A stretch of 64,000 nt of DNA from Agreia sp. Leaf283 (GCF_001422485.1 NZ_LMNF01000001.1:131900-195899); one strand, 5' to 3'. Shown: positions 53,531 through 61,983, counted from the first letter of the stretch. Made by a program: numbers and translations. The notes: a model not told the origin generated them from the sequence alone.

Positions 53531-54049
53531 TCACGTCGGGTTCGGCGCACAGGTGGGATTCGCCCCGAGCAGGCCCATGGCGGCCGTGGCTCCGGCCCGC
53601 CCGGAGGTCCATCCCGTCGCGTCGACGGTCTGCAGGTAGAGCCCGTAGCTGCCGCCGAGAAGGCCCCCCAGTACTGAAGCGGCGAAGGTTGTCGTGTACG
53701 TTCCTGCGACCGGCCCCGTCGTGGTGACTCCCTGGCCGAGCAGCACCACCGTGAGGCTCGGCAGGAGGCCACCCTCGGCCACCGCGTACGCGATGTTCGC
53801 CGGTGCCGCGTAGCCGGTGCCGGCCGGGAAGTTCCATTTCACGGTGATCGTCGGGCTCGTCCCCAGCGTTCCGGGGCTGAGCACGCAGCTCTGGATGACC
53901 GGCTTCGGAACAGTCGTGGCGGTCAATGTGGTCTGGGCCACCTCCTTCTCCGCCCAGGAGGCCTCGGTCTCGTCGACGCCTCCGACACCCCATCCCGCGA
54001 TCACGGCCGCGCCCAGCACGATCGCGACGACCCTGTTTCCCCGCCGCAT
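53531..54049 (-). CDS. Exported protein of the SipW operon
   Basis: A 172-residue protein with a basic start MRRGNRVVAIVLGAAVIAGWGVGGVDETEASWAEKE that resembles an alternate-type (SipW-dependent) signal segment, with the E-A-S-W-x-x-x-E element replacing the usual AAW-D-SE. The mature part is beta-rich, with two cysteines (about 53 and 168) that could form a disulfide and PTITVKWNFPAG as an Ig/fibronectin-like strand. The ATG shares a base with the signal-peptidase stop (TGATG). It is the last gene of the operon. I do not recognise the family. Confidence 0.75.
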   Translation of the reverse strand: MRRGNRVVAIVLGAAVIAGWGVGGVDETEASWAEKEVAQTTLTATTVPKPVIQSCVLSPGTLGTSPTITVKWNFPAGTGYAAPANIAYAVAEGGLLPSLTVVLLGQGVTTTGPVAGTYTTTFAASVLGGLLGGSYGLYLQTVDATGWTSGRAGATAAMGLLGANPTCAPNPT

Positions 54050-54663
54050 CAGCAGACGTATCCTCCGAACGAGTCGGCGCCGGCACCGTGTCGGGCGCGG
54101 GTCGTTCGTCGCGGCCTCGTCGATCGGGGCCAGAAATACCAGGTGATGAACGAGGCCACGACGACGGTCACCGAGCCGAGCGCCACGGGATTCGACATGG
54201 CCACGACCGCCACGGCGAGTCCCGGAACGGATGCCATGACGATGCGCACCGTCGAGACCGTGTACGGCGCCGGGTCGTCGACGGGGTTGGCATCTCCGCG
54301 CAGGGTCAGGATCGTCTGCCCGTCGGCGCCTCGTTCGGTGGCGACCACACGGTGGGTGACGGGCAGCTGGTCGGGGCGGTCGACGGTCACGACGTCGCCG
54401 ACTTTCGCTTCGGATGCCGGAATCTCGCGCACGACGGCGAGCGACCCGGCGGGGATCGTCGGGGACATCGACCCGGTCTTGAACATGATCAGCGTGACGT
54501 GGAACAGCACCGCGGCCAGCGTGAGTGCGATGCAGACTGCGCCGAGCACGGATGCGATGTTCAGGAGCACCTCTCGAACGACGCCGTGCCGTCGACCGTG
54601 CGGGGCGGATGCCGCGGCGTCGGATCCGACGCCGGAGTCGACCGCGGCCAGGGTTCCGATCAT
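54049..54663 (-). CDS. sipW: SipW-type signal peptidase I
   Basis: A 204-residue membrane signal peptidase of the ER/archaeal/SipW type. A first membrane helix (33-60) leads into FKTGSMSPTIPAGSLAVV with the catalytic Ser65, and the general base is His104 in LPVTHRVV rather than the Lys of ordinary bacterial Lep. LRGDANPVDDPAPY is the conserved box E. A second helix pair lies near the C-terminus (VMASVPGLAVAVVAM, VALGSVTVVVASFITWYFW). The ATG overlaps the stop of the preceding exported-protein gene (ATGA). In Bacillus, SipW processes TasA and TapA; the proteins of this operon are its likely substrates. Confidence 0.9.
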   Translation of the reverse strand: MIGTLAAVDSGVGSDAAASAPHGRRHGVVREVLLNIASVLGAVCIALTLAAVLFHVTLIMFKTGSMSPTIPAGSLAVVREIPASEAKVGDVVTVDRPDQLPVTHRVVATERGADGQTILTLRGDANPVDDPAPYTVSTVRIVMASVPGLAVAVVAMSNPVALGSVTVVVASFITWYFWPRSTRPRRTTRARHGAGADSFGGYVC

Positions 54664-55304
54664 GAGCTCGAGGTCGCCTTCACTTCCCACGTGGCGGTGA
54701 TGCTTCCTCCCTGCAGGGTGTTCGGGGCATCGGCGTTCATCGACACCTCGAAGCAGAGTTGGGTGACGGCGGACTGGTTGGCCGCCACGCCCGTGGTCAC
54801 CGTGGGCGTGCTGGTGAGCGCGGCACCCCCTGCGGCGGGAAGCCCCGCTGCGCCCACGATGTAGACCGCTCCGGCGCTGAACTGGCTCGCGTCGCAGGTG
54901 CCGCTGGCATACCGGACCACCCGGTACTTGAGCGCTGCGGCGAAGGCCGTGTTGTTGGAGGTCGCGGTCTGCAGCGCCAGTGTGCCGTCGAGCGACACCG
55001 CCTTCGTGCGAACCCAGAACGGCGCGTACTTCACCGTGGTGGGCGACATGGCCGCGGCGGAGAAGGCGAAGACGAGCGGCGCGGCGGCCGTCGAGTCGGC
55101 CCAGGTCGAACCCGAGTTGATCGACGACTCGGTGTTGAAGCTGCTCGCCGTGAACGTGGCCTGGCCGAACTCGCTGTCGGTCCACGCCGCCATGGTCAGA
55201 GACCCTCCGACGCCGAGCACGAGACCCCCGGCCAGAATCGCCCGGATCCGCGTGAAGCGGCGGGGACGATCCTCGGCTCGGTGCCCGTGTGCGTGGCGCA
55301 TCAT
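54660..55304 (-). CDS. SipW-dependent-type exported protein 1
   Basis: A 214-residue protein with a twin-part N-terminus: basic RRFTRIRAILAGGLVLGVGGSLTMAAWTDSEFGQATFTAS, the alternate-type signal sequence (hydrophobic stretch followed by AAWTDSE) found in SipW substrates such as TasA and camelysin relatives. The mature domain (FNTESSINSGSTWADS... PFWVRTKAV...) is beta-rich with two cysteines. TasA-family proteins form fibres; whether this one does cannot be told from sequence. The start MMRHAHGHR at 55304 is the likely one. Similar throughout to the next protein upstream. Confidence 0.85.
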   Translation of the reverse strand: MMRHAHGHRAEDRPRRFTRIRAILAGGLVLGVGGSLTMAAWTDSEFGQATFTASSFNTESSINSGSTWADSTAAAPLVFAFSAAAMSPTTVKYAPFWVRTKAVSLDGTLALQTATSNNTAFAAALKYRVVRYASGTCDASQFSAGAVYIVGAAGLPAAGGAALTSTPTVTTGVAANQSAVTQLCFEVSMNADAPNTLQGGSITATWEVKATSSS

Positions 55305-55326
55305 TCTCCGTCGTCGTCCGAGGCTC

Positions 55327-55971
55327 TCAGTCGTTGTCCGAGACCGACTCGGCGGCGAACTCCCATGTCACGGTTGCGGCGCCGCCCTCGACCAGGCCGT
55401 CGCCGGCCGTCACGATCAGGCACAGGTTCACGGGATCGCCGGCTGCCGCGGCCGCTCCCTGCGTCAGGTCGAACGTCGCGGCGTCCGCTGCCGTGGTGGC
55501 CGTGCCCGCGGCGACCAGCTCGCCGCCGGTCGTGTCTGCATCGCAGCCGAAGGCATCCGTCGTGAGGATCTCGTAGGTGAGGTTGGCCGCGTTCGCGCCC
55601 GCGCCGACGCTGCTGAGCGTCACGACCGCATCCGTCGTGGTGGCCGCATCGAGGCGCACGGCGAACGGTGCGTAGACGACGTCGGCCGGTGCCAGGTTCA
55701 ACGGCTCCACCTCGAACGTGAGTGCCGCGCCCGGCGCGGTCTCGTGGTCGCTGAACGCGCCGCCGGGTGTCTCCTGACCCTCGAGGTTGAACGAGCCGGC
55801 GCCGAAGGTGCCGGTCGCGAATTCGGAATCGTTCCAGGCGGCCAGAGTGACCGCCGCCCCCACCCCGAGGACGAGGCCGCCCGCGAGAACCGCGCGAACG
55901 ATCCCCCTTCGCCGCGTGCCGCGCTCTGTCGCCTGCTCTGTCGTCGTGTGTTCGCTGGTCGATGTGCTCAT
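55327..55971 (-). CDS. SipW-dependent-type exported protein 2
   Basis: A 214-residue paralogue of the neighbouring protein and first gene of the operon. The signal reads RRRGIVRAVLAGGLVLGVGAAVTLAAWNDSEFATGTFGAGSFNLEG, the same AGGLVLGVG...AAWxDSEF pattern. The mature part has PADVVYAPFAVRLDAATTTDAVVTL, aligned with the SPTTVKYAPFWVRTKAVSLDGTLAL of its partner, two cysteines and an acidic C-terminus. The ATG at 55971 is chosen because a typical 40-residue lead then precedes the cleavage region. Two related proteins, one peptidase and one extra exported protein suggest a fibre or surface layer made of mixed subunits. Confidence 0.86.
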   Translation of the reverse strand: MSTSTSEHTTTEQATERGTRRRGIVRAVLAGGLVLGVGAAVTLAAWNDSEFATGTFGAGSFNLEGQETPGGAFSDHETAPGAALTFEVEPLNLAPADVVYAPFAVRLDAATTTDAVVTLSSVGAGANAANLTYEILTTDAFGCDADTTGGELVAAGTATTAADAATFDLTQGAAAAAGDPVNLCLIVTAGDGLVEGGAATVTWEFAAESVSDND

Positions 55972-56285
55972 GTCGGTGCCCCTCGAGTCCCCCGGATCGT
56001 TCGCCGCACAGCGCGGCCTGATCTCGACATGGTGGAACGGGAAAGCGGGGCCGGGGGCCGAAAAGGCCGATCTCCAGCAGCAGAACGCAGACAATCCAGT
56101 AGTCCGCGGGCTCGCCCCAGTAGTACCGAGGCAAAAGAAAAGACCCCCCGCGCACCCGCCAGAGCCTGGTTACCCTTGCTACGTTTCCGTCCTGGGGGAG
56201 TTGGCCTGGATGGCGCCACGCGGGGAGCCGTCAACCACTTTACGCGAGGTTGTGCGCCTCTCGCGAACTGAGGTGTACTTGACGC
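55972..56285. other. Divergent intergenic region (314 bp)
   Basis: This stretch separates the SipW operon (minus) from the NAD(P)-binding gene (plus). It holds two CCAGTAGT boxes 21 bp apart (see 56096-56124), an AAAAGAAAAGACCCCCC tract after them, and a GAGGTG stretch before the plus-strand ATG. No small gene was recognised in it. Both promoters should lie here. Confidence 0.5.
56096..56124 (-). promoter_or_regulatory. Paired ACTACTGG boxes upstream of the SipW operon
   Basis: On the minus strand two direct copies of ACTACTGG start 21 bp apart (plus-strand CCAGTAGT at 56096-56103 and 56117-56124), i.e. two helical turns, on the same face of DNA. They lie 125-153 bp upstream of the first SipW-operon ATG. 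They share ACTACTG with the boxes in front of the LAL regulator at 47332. Confidence 0.45.
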
Positions 56286-56939
56286 ATGCGTATTGCAATT
56301 GCGGGGGGTCACGGCAAGATCGCCCTGATTCTCCAGAAACTTCTCAGTGACGCCGGCCACGAGGCCGTCGGCCTCATCCGAAACCCTGAGCAGGCGGGCG
56401 ATCTGCTCGTCGCGGGCGGCATCCCCGTCGTGCTCGACCTCGAGCAGGTCTCGGCCGAGACGCTCGCCGCCGATCTCGCCGGGGTGGATGCCGTGGTGTT
56501 CGCCGCCGGGGCCGGTCCCGATTCCGGGGCGGCTCGTAAGCTCACCGTCGATCGGGATGCGGCCGTGCTGCTGGCCGACGCGGCCGTGATCGCCGGCATC
56601 CGGCGTTACGTGATGATCTCGGCGATGTCGGCCGACTCGTTCGAGCCAGACTCCGACGATGTGTTCCAAGTGTATCTGCGGGCCAAGAGCGAGGCCGACT
56701 CGGCCGTGCGCCAGCGCGATCTCGATTGGACCATCATCCGCCCGGGCGCCCTCACCGACGACCCCGGAACGGGCCTGGTGCACCTCGCCGAGAGCACGGG
56801 CCGGGGCTCGATCCCCCGCGCCGACGTCGCAGCGCTCGTGTACTGCAGCCTCGTCGACGGGGTGGGCCTGCACGCCCAGTTCGAGGCGATCGAGGGCGAC
56901 GACCCGGTGGCCGAGGCACTCACCATGGCGCGCTACTAG
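56286..56939 (+). CDS. NAD(P)-binding Rossmann-fold protein (atypical short-chain dehydrogenase)
   Basis: A 217-residue protein of the NAD(P)H-binding, NmrA/YwnB-like group. The dinucleotide loop is IAGGHGKIALILQKLL near the N-terminus, followed by AVVFAAGAGPDSGA, YVMISAMSAD and WTIIRPGALTDDPGTG. The usual YxxxK is replaced by YLRAKSEAD. Such proteins reduce or sense NAD(P)H; the substrate is not known. A strong bidirectional hairpin follows it before the convergent tRNA-Ser. Confidence 0.9.
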   Translation: MRIAIAGGHGKIALILQKLLSDAGHEAVGLIRNPEQAGDLLVAGGIPVVLDLEQVSAETLAADLAGVDAVVFAAGAGPDSGAARKLTVDRDAAVLLADAAVIAGIRRYVMISAMSADSFEPDSDDVFQVYLRAKSEADSAVRQRDLDWTIIRPGALTDDPGTGLVHLAESTGRGSIPRADVAALVYCSLVDGVGLHAQFEAIEGDDPVAEALTMARY

Positions 56940-56985
56940 CGTCGTCTCAGCTGCGGCGATCACCCGCGGAGACCCCGAAACGCAC

Positions 56986-57024
56986 AAACCCCTGACCGAA
57001 GGAAAGACCTTCGATCAGGGGTTT
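56986..57024. terminator. Bidirectional terminator between the Rossmann-fold gene and tRNA-Ser
   Basis: Stem AAACCCCTGA paired with TCAGGGGTTT, continued after one mismatch by CGAAGG / CCTTCG, with a small loop. A-run on one side and T-run on the other make it work in both directions. It lies 46 bp after the plus-strand gene and 4 bp past the 3' end of the minus-strand tRNA. Confidence 0.85.
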
Positions 57025-57027
57025 CGG

Positions 57028-57112
57028 CGGTGGCGGAGAGATTCGAACTCTCGATAGGTTGCCCTATACACGCTTTCCAAGCGTGCCTCTTCGGCCGCTT
57101 GAGTACGCCACC
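57028..57112 (-). tRNA. tRNA-Ser (anticodon GGA)
   Basis: An 85-nt class II tRNA read on the minus strand. Acceptor GGTGGCG pairs with CGCCACC; anticodon stem CACGC/GCGTG encloses TTGGAAA (anticodon GGA, reading UCC/UCU); a variable arm follows and the T-loop is GTTCGAATC. CCA is not encoded. A TACGAT -10-like hexamer lies upstream on the minus strand. Confidence 0.96.
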
Positions 57113-57172
57113 TTGCGTTCTTGACGAACCTGACTATCGTAACCGATGACGTGCAGGCGTGTGCGCATGGCT

Positions 57173-57724
57173 CTACTCGGAGTCCGAGCAGTCCCCGTCC
57201 GACACCGGAGCGGTCAGGGTGATCTCGGTGTAGTCCTTGTCCATGAAGCGGATCTCGGCACCGCTGTCGTCTGACGACGAGATGCCGGTCCAGCCGCCGT
57301 CGAGGGTGTCTTCAGACGACACCGTGTCGAAGTCGTGCTCGTCGAGCACCGGATTGACGACGTCCATGACCGCCTTCCACCCTCCCGCCTCGGCCCACAG
57401 CGATGAATCGCTGCGAAGAGTGGGCAGGATGAGCACGCATCCGCCGTCGTTGTCGGCGGTGATCTCGGCGGCATCCGTCGCCGATCCGTCCCAGGCGAGG
57501 TCGGGGTAGGCGGATCGCAGCGCGGACTGCACGTCGCCCAGCACGACGGGATAGCTCGCCGAGGCTTCGTCGGAGGAGACCGGCTTCGGCTGGGCCGAGC
57601 ACGCCGAGAGCAGTGTCGTCACCACCGCCATCAGGCCGATCGTCGCGACAGCCGCACCCCGGCGTGAACCGGCGAGACTCCGCCTGCGACCGTTGTTCGA
57701 CCGCCAGGAATCCGAGAGCGTCAT
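57173..57724 (-). CDS. Putative lipoprotein
   Basis: A 183-residue secreted lipoprotein. After a basic start comes a hydrophobic segment and the lipobox LLSAC (about residues 37-41), giving a lipid-anchored mature protein that begins CSAQPKPVSSDEASASYP. The mature domain is acidic, with several Asp/Ser-rich loops and a pair of further cysteines; no family is recognised. The ATG at 57724 has a near-perfect AAGGAG at 5 bp; longer frames upstream are less likely. Confidence 0.8.
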   Translation of the reverse strand: MTLSDSWRSNNGRRRSLAGSRRGAAVATIGLMAVVTTLLSACSAQPKPVSSDEASASYPVVLGDVQSALRSAYPDLAWDGSATDAAEITADNDGGCVLILPTLRSDSSLWAEAGGWKAVMDVVNPVLDEHDFDTVSSEDTLDGGWTGISSSDDSGAEIRFMDKDYTEITLTAPVSDGDCSDSE

Positions 57725-57904
57725 CTTCACTCCTTGCATCGCGCGCCACCGAGCCACATCTCAGGTCCGCGCACCCAGCGTAGCGAACGGCGCCCTCGCG
57801 CCCATGGGGACCTCTCCCCATGGGCATGCAGCGAAGCGACGAGTATCTTTCTTCTCATCGCGAGATTTCGCGATCACGATCACACTGTGGGAAATGAGCT
57901 GGTC

Positions 57905-59011
57905 ATGGGTACTTTCTACGGGGCCGACGTCACCGAGCTGCGCACCTTTGCGAAACTCGCCGACGCGAGCGGCCGCCAACTGGAGGAGACCATCGCACGA
58001 CTCACCGGTGAGCTGAACAGGGTTCCGTGGCACGGGCCCGATGGCAGTCAGTTCACGGCCGCGTGGCACGGCCAGCATCGCCTCACCCTGCAGGCGGCCC
58101 AGCTGGGCCTGGTCCAGGTGGCCTCGACGATCCGCGCGAACGCCGACCAGCAGGAGAGCAGCAGCACGGATTCGGGCGGATCCGCGGGTGGCCCCGGCAG
58201 CGGCGACAGGTCAGGCGGTGGCGATGGCGACAAGCCCGAACCGGATCCGTACGGCGACCTGGGCAAGGACTACATCGACATCACCAACCCGATCGCGCTC
58301 GACGATGACGCGCTCGACCCCCAGAACATCAAGCAGGGGGCGCTCGGCGACTGCTGGTTCCTGGCCGCGCTGGGCACGGTCGCCGATGCCGACCCGGACT
58401 TCATCCGGGAGCACATGACTCAGAACGACGACGGAAGCTGGACGGTCACGATGTACGACGACGGCAAGCCTGTCGAGATCAACGTCGACCCGACCGCGCT
58501 CCCGGGAGCGGTGAGGGATGCGGATGGCAACTTCAACTTCGCGACCATCTACGAGAAGGCGGCCGCCGAGTTCTTCGGCGGGAGCTACGAGGACATCGAC
58601 GGCGGATACTCCGACGACGCCTTCGCGGCCATCACCGGCGGCGACACCGACCGGAGCGGAGAGTCGGACTTCGACGGGATCAAGGACAAGATGGCAGACG
58701 GGCCCGTCGCTGTGGGAACCGAGGGCGACGACGCGAAGTGGTGGTGGGACGACGAGGTCGACAACGACCACATCGTGCCCAATCACGCCTACATGGTCGA
58801 CACCATCGAGACCCATGTGAACGAGGCCACGGGCGAGGAGGAGACCATGATCCACCTGCTCAACCCGTGGGGCCCCAACGGAGGTAACCTCACGGGTGAC
58901 ACCCCGGGCGAGAACGGCGAGAACCAGCGCTGGGGCGACGTCTGGCTGACCGAGGACGAGTACAAAGAGAACTTCGATTCGGTCTACTCCGGCACCATCG
59001 AAGAGAAGTAG
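57905..59011 (+). CDS. WXG100-calpain fusion, candidate type VII secreted cysteine protease
   Basis: A 368-residue protein. Residues 1-85 form a helical hairpin like WXG100/ESAT-6 proteins, with W-H-G (42-44) in the turn. A Gly/Ser/Asp-rich linker (86-115) follows. The rest is a calpain-type (C2) protease domain with QGALGDCWFLAAL (Cys150), NHAYMV (His294) and LLNPWG (Asn320), the full catalytic triad. WXG-headed proteins with a C-terminal enzyme are typical ESX/type VII substrates, often antibacterial or host-directed toxins. No secretion genes lie in the window. The ATG at 57905 is chosen because it starts the helical hairpin. The calpain domain has several Asp-rich loops that may bind calcium. 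Confidence 0.87.
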   Translation: MGTFYGADVTELRTFAKLADASGRQLEETIARLTGELNRVPWHGPDGSQFTAAWHGQHRLTLQAAQLGLVQVASTIRANADQQESSSTDSGGSAGGPGSGDRSGGGDGDKPEPDPYGDLGKDYIDITNPIALDDDALDPQNIKQGALGDCWFLAALGTVADADPDFIREHMTQNDDGSWTVTMYDDGKPVEINVDPTALPGAVRDADGNFNFATIYEKAAAEFFGGSYEDIDGGYSDDAFAAITGGDTDRSGESDFDGIKDKMADGPVAVGTEGDDAKWWWDDEVDNDHIVPNHAYMVDTIETHVNEATGEEETMIHLLNPWGPNGGNLTGDTPGENGENQRWGDVWLTEDEYKENFDSVYSGTIEEK

Positions 59012-59020
59012 AGGCCAGAC

Positions 59021-59287
59021 ATGAGCACGATCACCGCCGAACAGGGCTCACAGCCGACCATCGACGAGCTGACGATCGGCATCATCGATGCCGCGACACG
59101 GGCCGGCGTGTCGAAGGCCCGCCTGCTGTTGCGGCTGCCCACCGGCGACATCGCCGTCACGATGACCACGGGTGAGTCCCGCGCGGTCGAGGGGTACGGC
59201 ATCCTGACGCTGGATGACGTCGTCGCCGACCAGCCGGCGCCGAGCCGTCCCACGGTGAGCCTGACCTTGACTCCCGAAGCACCATGA
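59021..59287 (+). CDS. Small protein downstream of the calpain gene
   Basis: An 88-residue protein that I do not recognise. It has no signal peptide and is mildly acidic, with a helix (IDELTIGIIDAATRAGVSKARLLLRL) followed by beta strands (GDIAVTMTTGESRAVEGYGILTLDDV). It starts 9 bp after the protease stop in the same direction, so it is cotranscribed. Size and position fit an immunity protein or secretion chaperone for the protease, but nothing in the sequence proves either. Confidence 0.65.
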   Translation: MSTITAEQGSQPTIDELTIGIIDAATRAGVSKARLLLRLPTGDIAVTMTTGESRAVEGYGILTLDDVVADQPAPSRPTVSLTLTPEAP

Positions 59288-59308
59288 CCCGAGTGCGCTG
59301 ATCCAGCG

Positions 59309-59373
59309 TCAGCGCGCCCTCAGCGGGCAGGCGCGCCGTCGTCGAACGAGCGCTCGCTCGCTGACGGCGCGCT
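59309..59373. terminator. GC-rich hairpins in convergent gap
   Basis: In the 96 bp between the small gene (plus) and the sigma-factor gene (minus), AGCGCGCC (59311-59318) can pair with GGCGCGC at 59330-59336 or with GGCGCGCT at 59366-59373. No T-run is present, so a terminator role in this convergent gap is only plausible. Confidence 0.35.
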
Positions 59374-59383
59374 CGACCAAATC

Positions 59384-59998
59384 TCAGCGCCAGCCCGACA
59401 GCTCCCCCGCCAGCAGGGCCCGGGTGCGAACCAGCATCCCGCGCACGGTCGTGGCGGGGATACCCAACTCGATGCCGATCGCCGCGTAGCTCAGGCGGTC
59501 GATCTGCCGAAGCTCCCAGCACCGTCGCTGCACGTCGGTCATCAGGTCGAGAACGCGCCGAGCGTCGGCGACGAACGCTCGCCGGTCGGCGACGGCATCC
59601 GGGCCGTGGTCATCGGATGCCCTGTGATCGTCGTCGAGATCGGCCCGGCTGCGTAGCGCGGCTGATCGCAGCCGGTCGTAGCAGCGGCGACGAACGGTCG
59701 TGATCAGCCAGGCCGCGATCGTATCGCCGTCGATGACGTTGTCGGCATGGGTCCAGGCGGCGAGGAATGTCTCCTGCACGACATCATCCACATCGGCGGT
59801 GCCCCCGAGAACCCGATACGCGACGACGTTGAGGAGCGTCGTGTACCGACGCATGATCACACCGAAGGCCCGATCATCGCCGGAAGCCGCTCGGATGATC
59901 AGGACACGATCCGAATCCGACTGCAGCCCCGCAAGGGGCACTCGCTCGACGTGATCGGCAGAGCGAGGCGGACGGGGTGCTGAGATCGTGGCGAGCAT
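59384..59998 (-). CDS. ECF-type RNA polymerase sigma factor
   Basis: A 204-residue sigma-70 family protein of the extracytoplasmic-function type. Region 2 reads [43 protein letters not shown] (about 42-85) and region 4 [45 protein letters not shown] (about 150-195). The ATG at 59998 is picked over longer frames. No anti-sigma gene is adjacent. An inverted repeat sits 16-41 bp upstream of the start, which could be its own promoter or operator. It reads toward the WXG-calpain pair, so the two are convergent rather than cotranscribed. Confidence 0.92.
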   Translation of the reverse strand: MLATISAPRPPRSADHVERVPLAGLQSDSDRVLIIRAASGDDRAFGVIMRRYTTLLNVVAYRVLGGTADVDDVVQETFLAAWTHADNVIDGDTIAAWLITTVRRRCYDRLRSAALRSRADLDDDHRASDDHGPDAVADRRAFVADARRVLDLMTDVQRRCWELRQIDRLSYAAIGIELGIPATTVRGMLVRTRALLAGELSGWR

Positions 59999-60013
59999 GC
60001 AGACTCCAGGCGT

Positions 60014-60039
60014 CGAACAATATGTATACGCATTGTTCG
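60014..60039. promoter_or_regulatory. Inverted repeat in the sigma-factor promoter region
   Basis: CGAACAAT (60014-60021) and ATTGTTCG (60032-60039) form a perfect 8-bp inverted repeat around ATGTATACGC. It sits 16 bp upstream of the sigma-factor start. The centre holds TATAC-like sequence on both strands, so it could be an operator over a -10 element. Confidence 0.5.
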
Positions 60040-60092
60040 GACTCGGCCCATGCGACGATTGCCGCGCTGGTGCCCCCAAAGCGAGGGGTTCT

Positions 60093-60118
60093 TTCCGACG
60101 CACGCGCATGCGTCGGAA
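60093..60118. other. Perfect 10-bp hairpin upstream of pgi
   Basis: TTCCGACGCA pairs with TGCGTCGGAA across a 6-nt loop CGCGCA. It is enclosed by GTGCCC / GGGCAC (near 60070 and 60130), so a larger folded leader is possible. It lies between the sigma-factor promoter and the pgi start and could be a leader or an operator. Confidence 0.45.
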
Positions 60119-60224
60119 TGGGGCGTCGCATGGGCACCCCCACAGGAATAGGCTTGTCCGTGGCTCGCCTCGCACCGCTGCGAGAGTCGCGGGCCGCGCG
60201 CCACCGGCACTTACGGAGAACCCC

Positions 60225-61952
60225 TTGACCGAATCCGCTCCCGTCGATCCCACCACGACAGACGCCTGGAAGAACCTCGCCGCCATCGCCGATGGCTTCG
60301 CACCTGATCTCCGAGCCTGGTTCGACGCCGACGCCGGCCGCGCCGAGCGTTACACCTTCCAGGCGGCAGACCTCACCGTCGATCTCTCGAAGGGCCTCGT
60401 CACCGAGGAGATCCTCTCGAACCTGCTGCAGCTCGCGACAGACGTCGACGTGGCCGGCCGCTACCAGGCCATGATCGCCGGCGAGCACATCAACGTCACC
60501 GAAGACCGCGCGGTTCTGCACACGGCACTGCGTCGGCCGAAGAACGGCGAGGGCCTCGTTCCGCCCGCGGGCTTCATCGTCGACGGGCAGGACGTCGACG
60601 CCGACGTGCACGCCACCCTCGACAAGGTGTACGCGTTCGCCGACAAGGTGCGCTCTGGCGAGTGGACCGGCGTCACGGGCAAGCGCATCGAGACCGTGGT
60701 CAACATCGGCATCGGCGGATCCGACCTCGGTCCCGTGATGGTCTACGAGGCACTGAAGCCCTACGTGCAGCAGGGCATCGAGGCCCGATTCGTGTCGAAC
60801 ATCGACCCCAACGACGTCTACGAGAAGACGGTCGGACTCGACCCCGAGACCACCCTCTTCATCGTCGCGTCCAAGACCTTCGGCACCCTCGAGACGCTCA
60901 CCAACGCGCGCCTCGCCCGCGAGTGGCTCTGGGCTCAGCTGGGCGCTGCCGGCGTTCTGGAGGACACCGACGAGGCGCGCACCGACGCTGTGGCCAAGCA
61001 CTTCGTCGCCGTGTCGACCGCGCTCGACAAGGTCGCCGCATTCGGCATCGATCCCGAGAACGCCTTCGGCTTCTGGGACTGGGTGGGTGGCCGCTACTCG
61101 GTCGACTCCGCCATCGGCACCTCCGTCGTCATCGCGATCGGACCCGACAACTGGCGCGAGTTCCTCGCCGGATTCCACGCGGTCGACGAGCACATGCGCA
61201 CGGCCCCCCTCGAGCAGAACGTGCCCGTGCTGATGGGCCTGTTGAACGTCTGGTACACGAACTTCCTCGGTGCCCAGAGCCACGCCGTGCTGCCCTACGC
61301 CCAGTACCTGCACCGCTTCGCGGCCTACCTGCAGCAGCTCACGATGGAGTCCAACGGCAAGAGCGTGCGCTGGGACGGCTCGCCCGTGACGACGGACACC
61401 GGCGAGATCTTCTGGGGCGAGCCGGGCACGAACGGCCAGCACGCGTTCTACCAGCTCATCCACCAGGGCACCCGTCTCATCCCCGCCGATTTCATCGCGG
61501 TGGCCAACCCCGCGCATCCCTTGAAAGACGCGACGGGCGACGGCGCAGGCGTCGAGCCGGGGCAGGATGTGCACACGCTGTTCATGGCCAACTTCTTCGC
61601 GCAGACCAAGGCCCTCGCCTTCGGCAAGACGGCCGACGAGGTGCGCGCCGAGGGCACGAAGGAGTCCGTCGTTCCCGCACGCGAGTTCGCCGGGAACCGG
61701 CCGACGACGTCGATCCTCGCGCCCGCGCTCACGCCGAGCGTGGTGGGCCAGCTCATCGCTCTCTACGAGCACATCGTCTTCGTCGAGGGCACCGTCTGGG
61801 GCATCGACTCGTTCGATCAGTGGGGTGTCGAGCTCGGCAAGCAGCTGGCGCTGCAGATCACGCCCGCCGTCGCCGGAGATGCGGCCGCCCTCGAGACTCA
61901 GGACTCGTCGAGCAAGTCGCTCATCGCGAAGTACCTGGAGCTGCGCAAGTAG
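60225..61952 (+). CDS. pgi: Glucose-6-phosphate isomerase
   Basis: A 575-residue glycolytic enzyme interconverting glucose-6-phosphate and fructose-6-phosphate. It has [56 protein letters not shown] (family signature 1) and the segments [13 protein letters not shown] and [27 protein letters not shown]. The start is TTG with ACGGAGAA ahead. The length is slightly above the 550 of E. coli Pgi. It is the first gene of a plus-strand group. The leader has strong hairpins. Confidence 0.97.
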   Translation: MTESAPVDPTTTDAWKNLAAIADGFAPDLRAWFDADAGRAERYTFQAADLTVDLSKGLVTEEILSNLLQLATDVDVAGRYQAMIAGEHINVTEDRAVLHTALRRPKNGEGLVPPAGFIVDGQDVDADVHATLDKVYAFADKVRSGEWTGVTGKRIETVVNIGIGGSDLGPVMVYEALKPYVQQGIEARFVSNIDPNDVYEKTVGLDPETTLFIVASKTFGTLETLTNARLAREWLWAQLGAAGVLEDTDEARTDAVAKHFVAVSTALDKVAAFGIDPENAFGFWDWVGGRYSVDSAIGTSVVIAIGPDNWREFLAGFHAVDEHMRTAPLEQNVPVLMGLLNVWYTNFLGAQSHAVLPYAQYLHRFAAYLQQLTMESNGKSVRWDGSPVTTDTGEIFWGEPGTNGQHAFYQLIHQGTRLIPADFIAVANPAHPLKDATGDGAGVEPGQDVHTLFMANFFAQTKALAFGKTADEVRAEGTKESVVPAREFAGNRPTTSILAPALTPSVVGQLIALYEHIVFVEGTVWGIDSFDQWGVELGKQLALQITPAVAGDAAALETQDSSSKSLIAKYLELRK

Positions 61953-61983
61953 TGCGCAGCTAGGAGCGTAAGGAGAGCCCACC

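Noticed and set aside
59384-59998. Sigma factor as dedicated regulator of the WXG-calpain pair
   Set aside because: The genes are convergent and no shared promoter motif was recognised before 57905, so there is no evidence beyond proximity.
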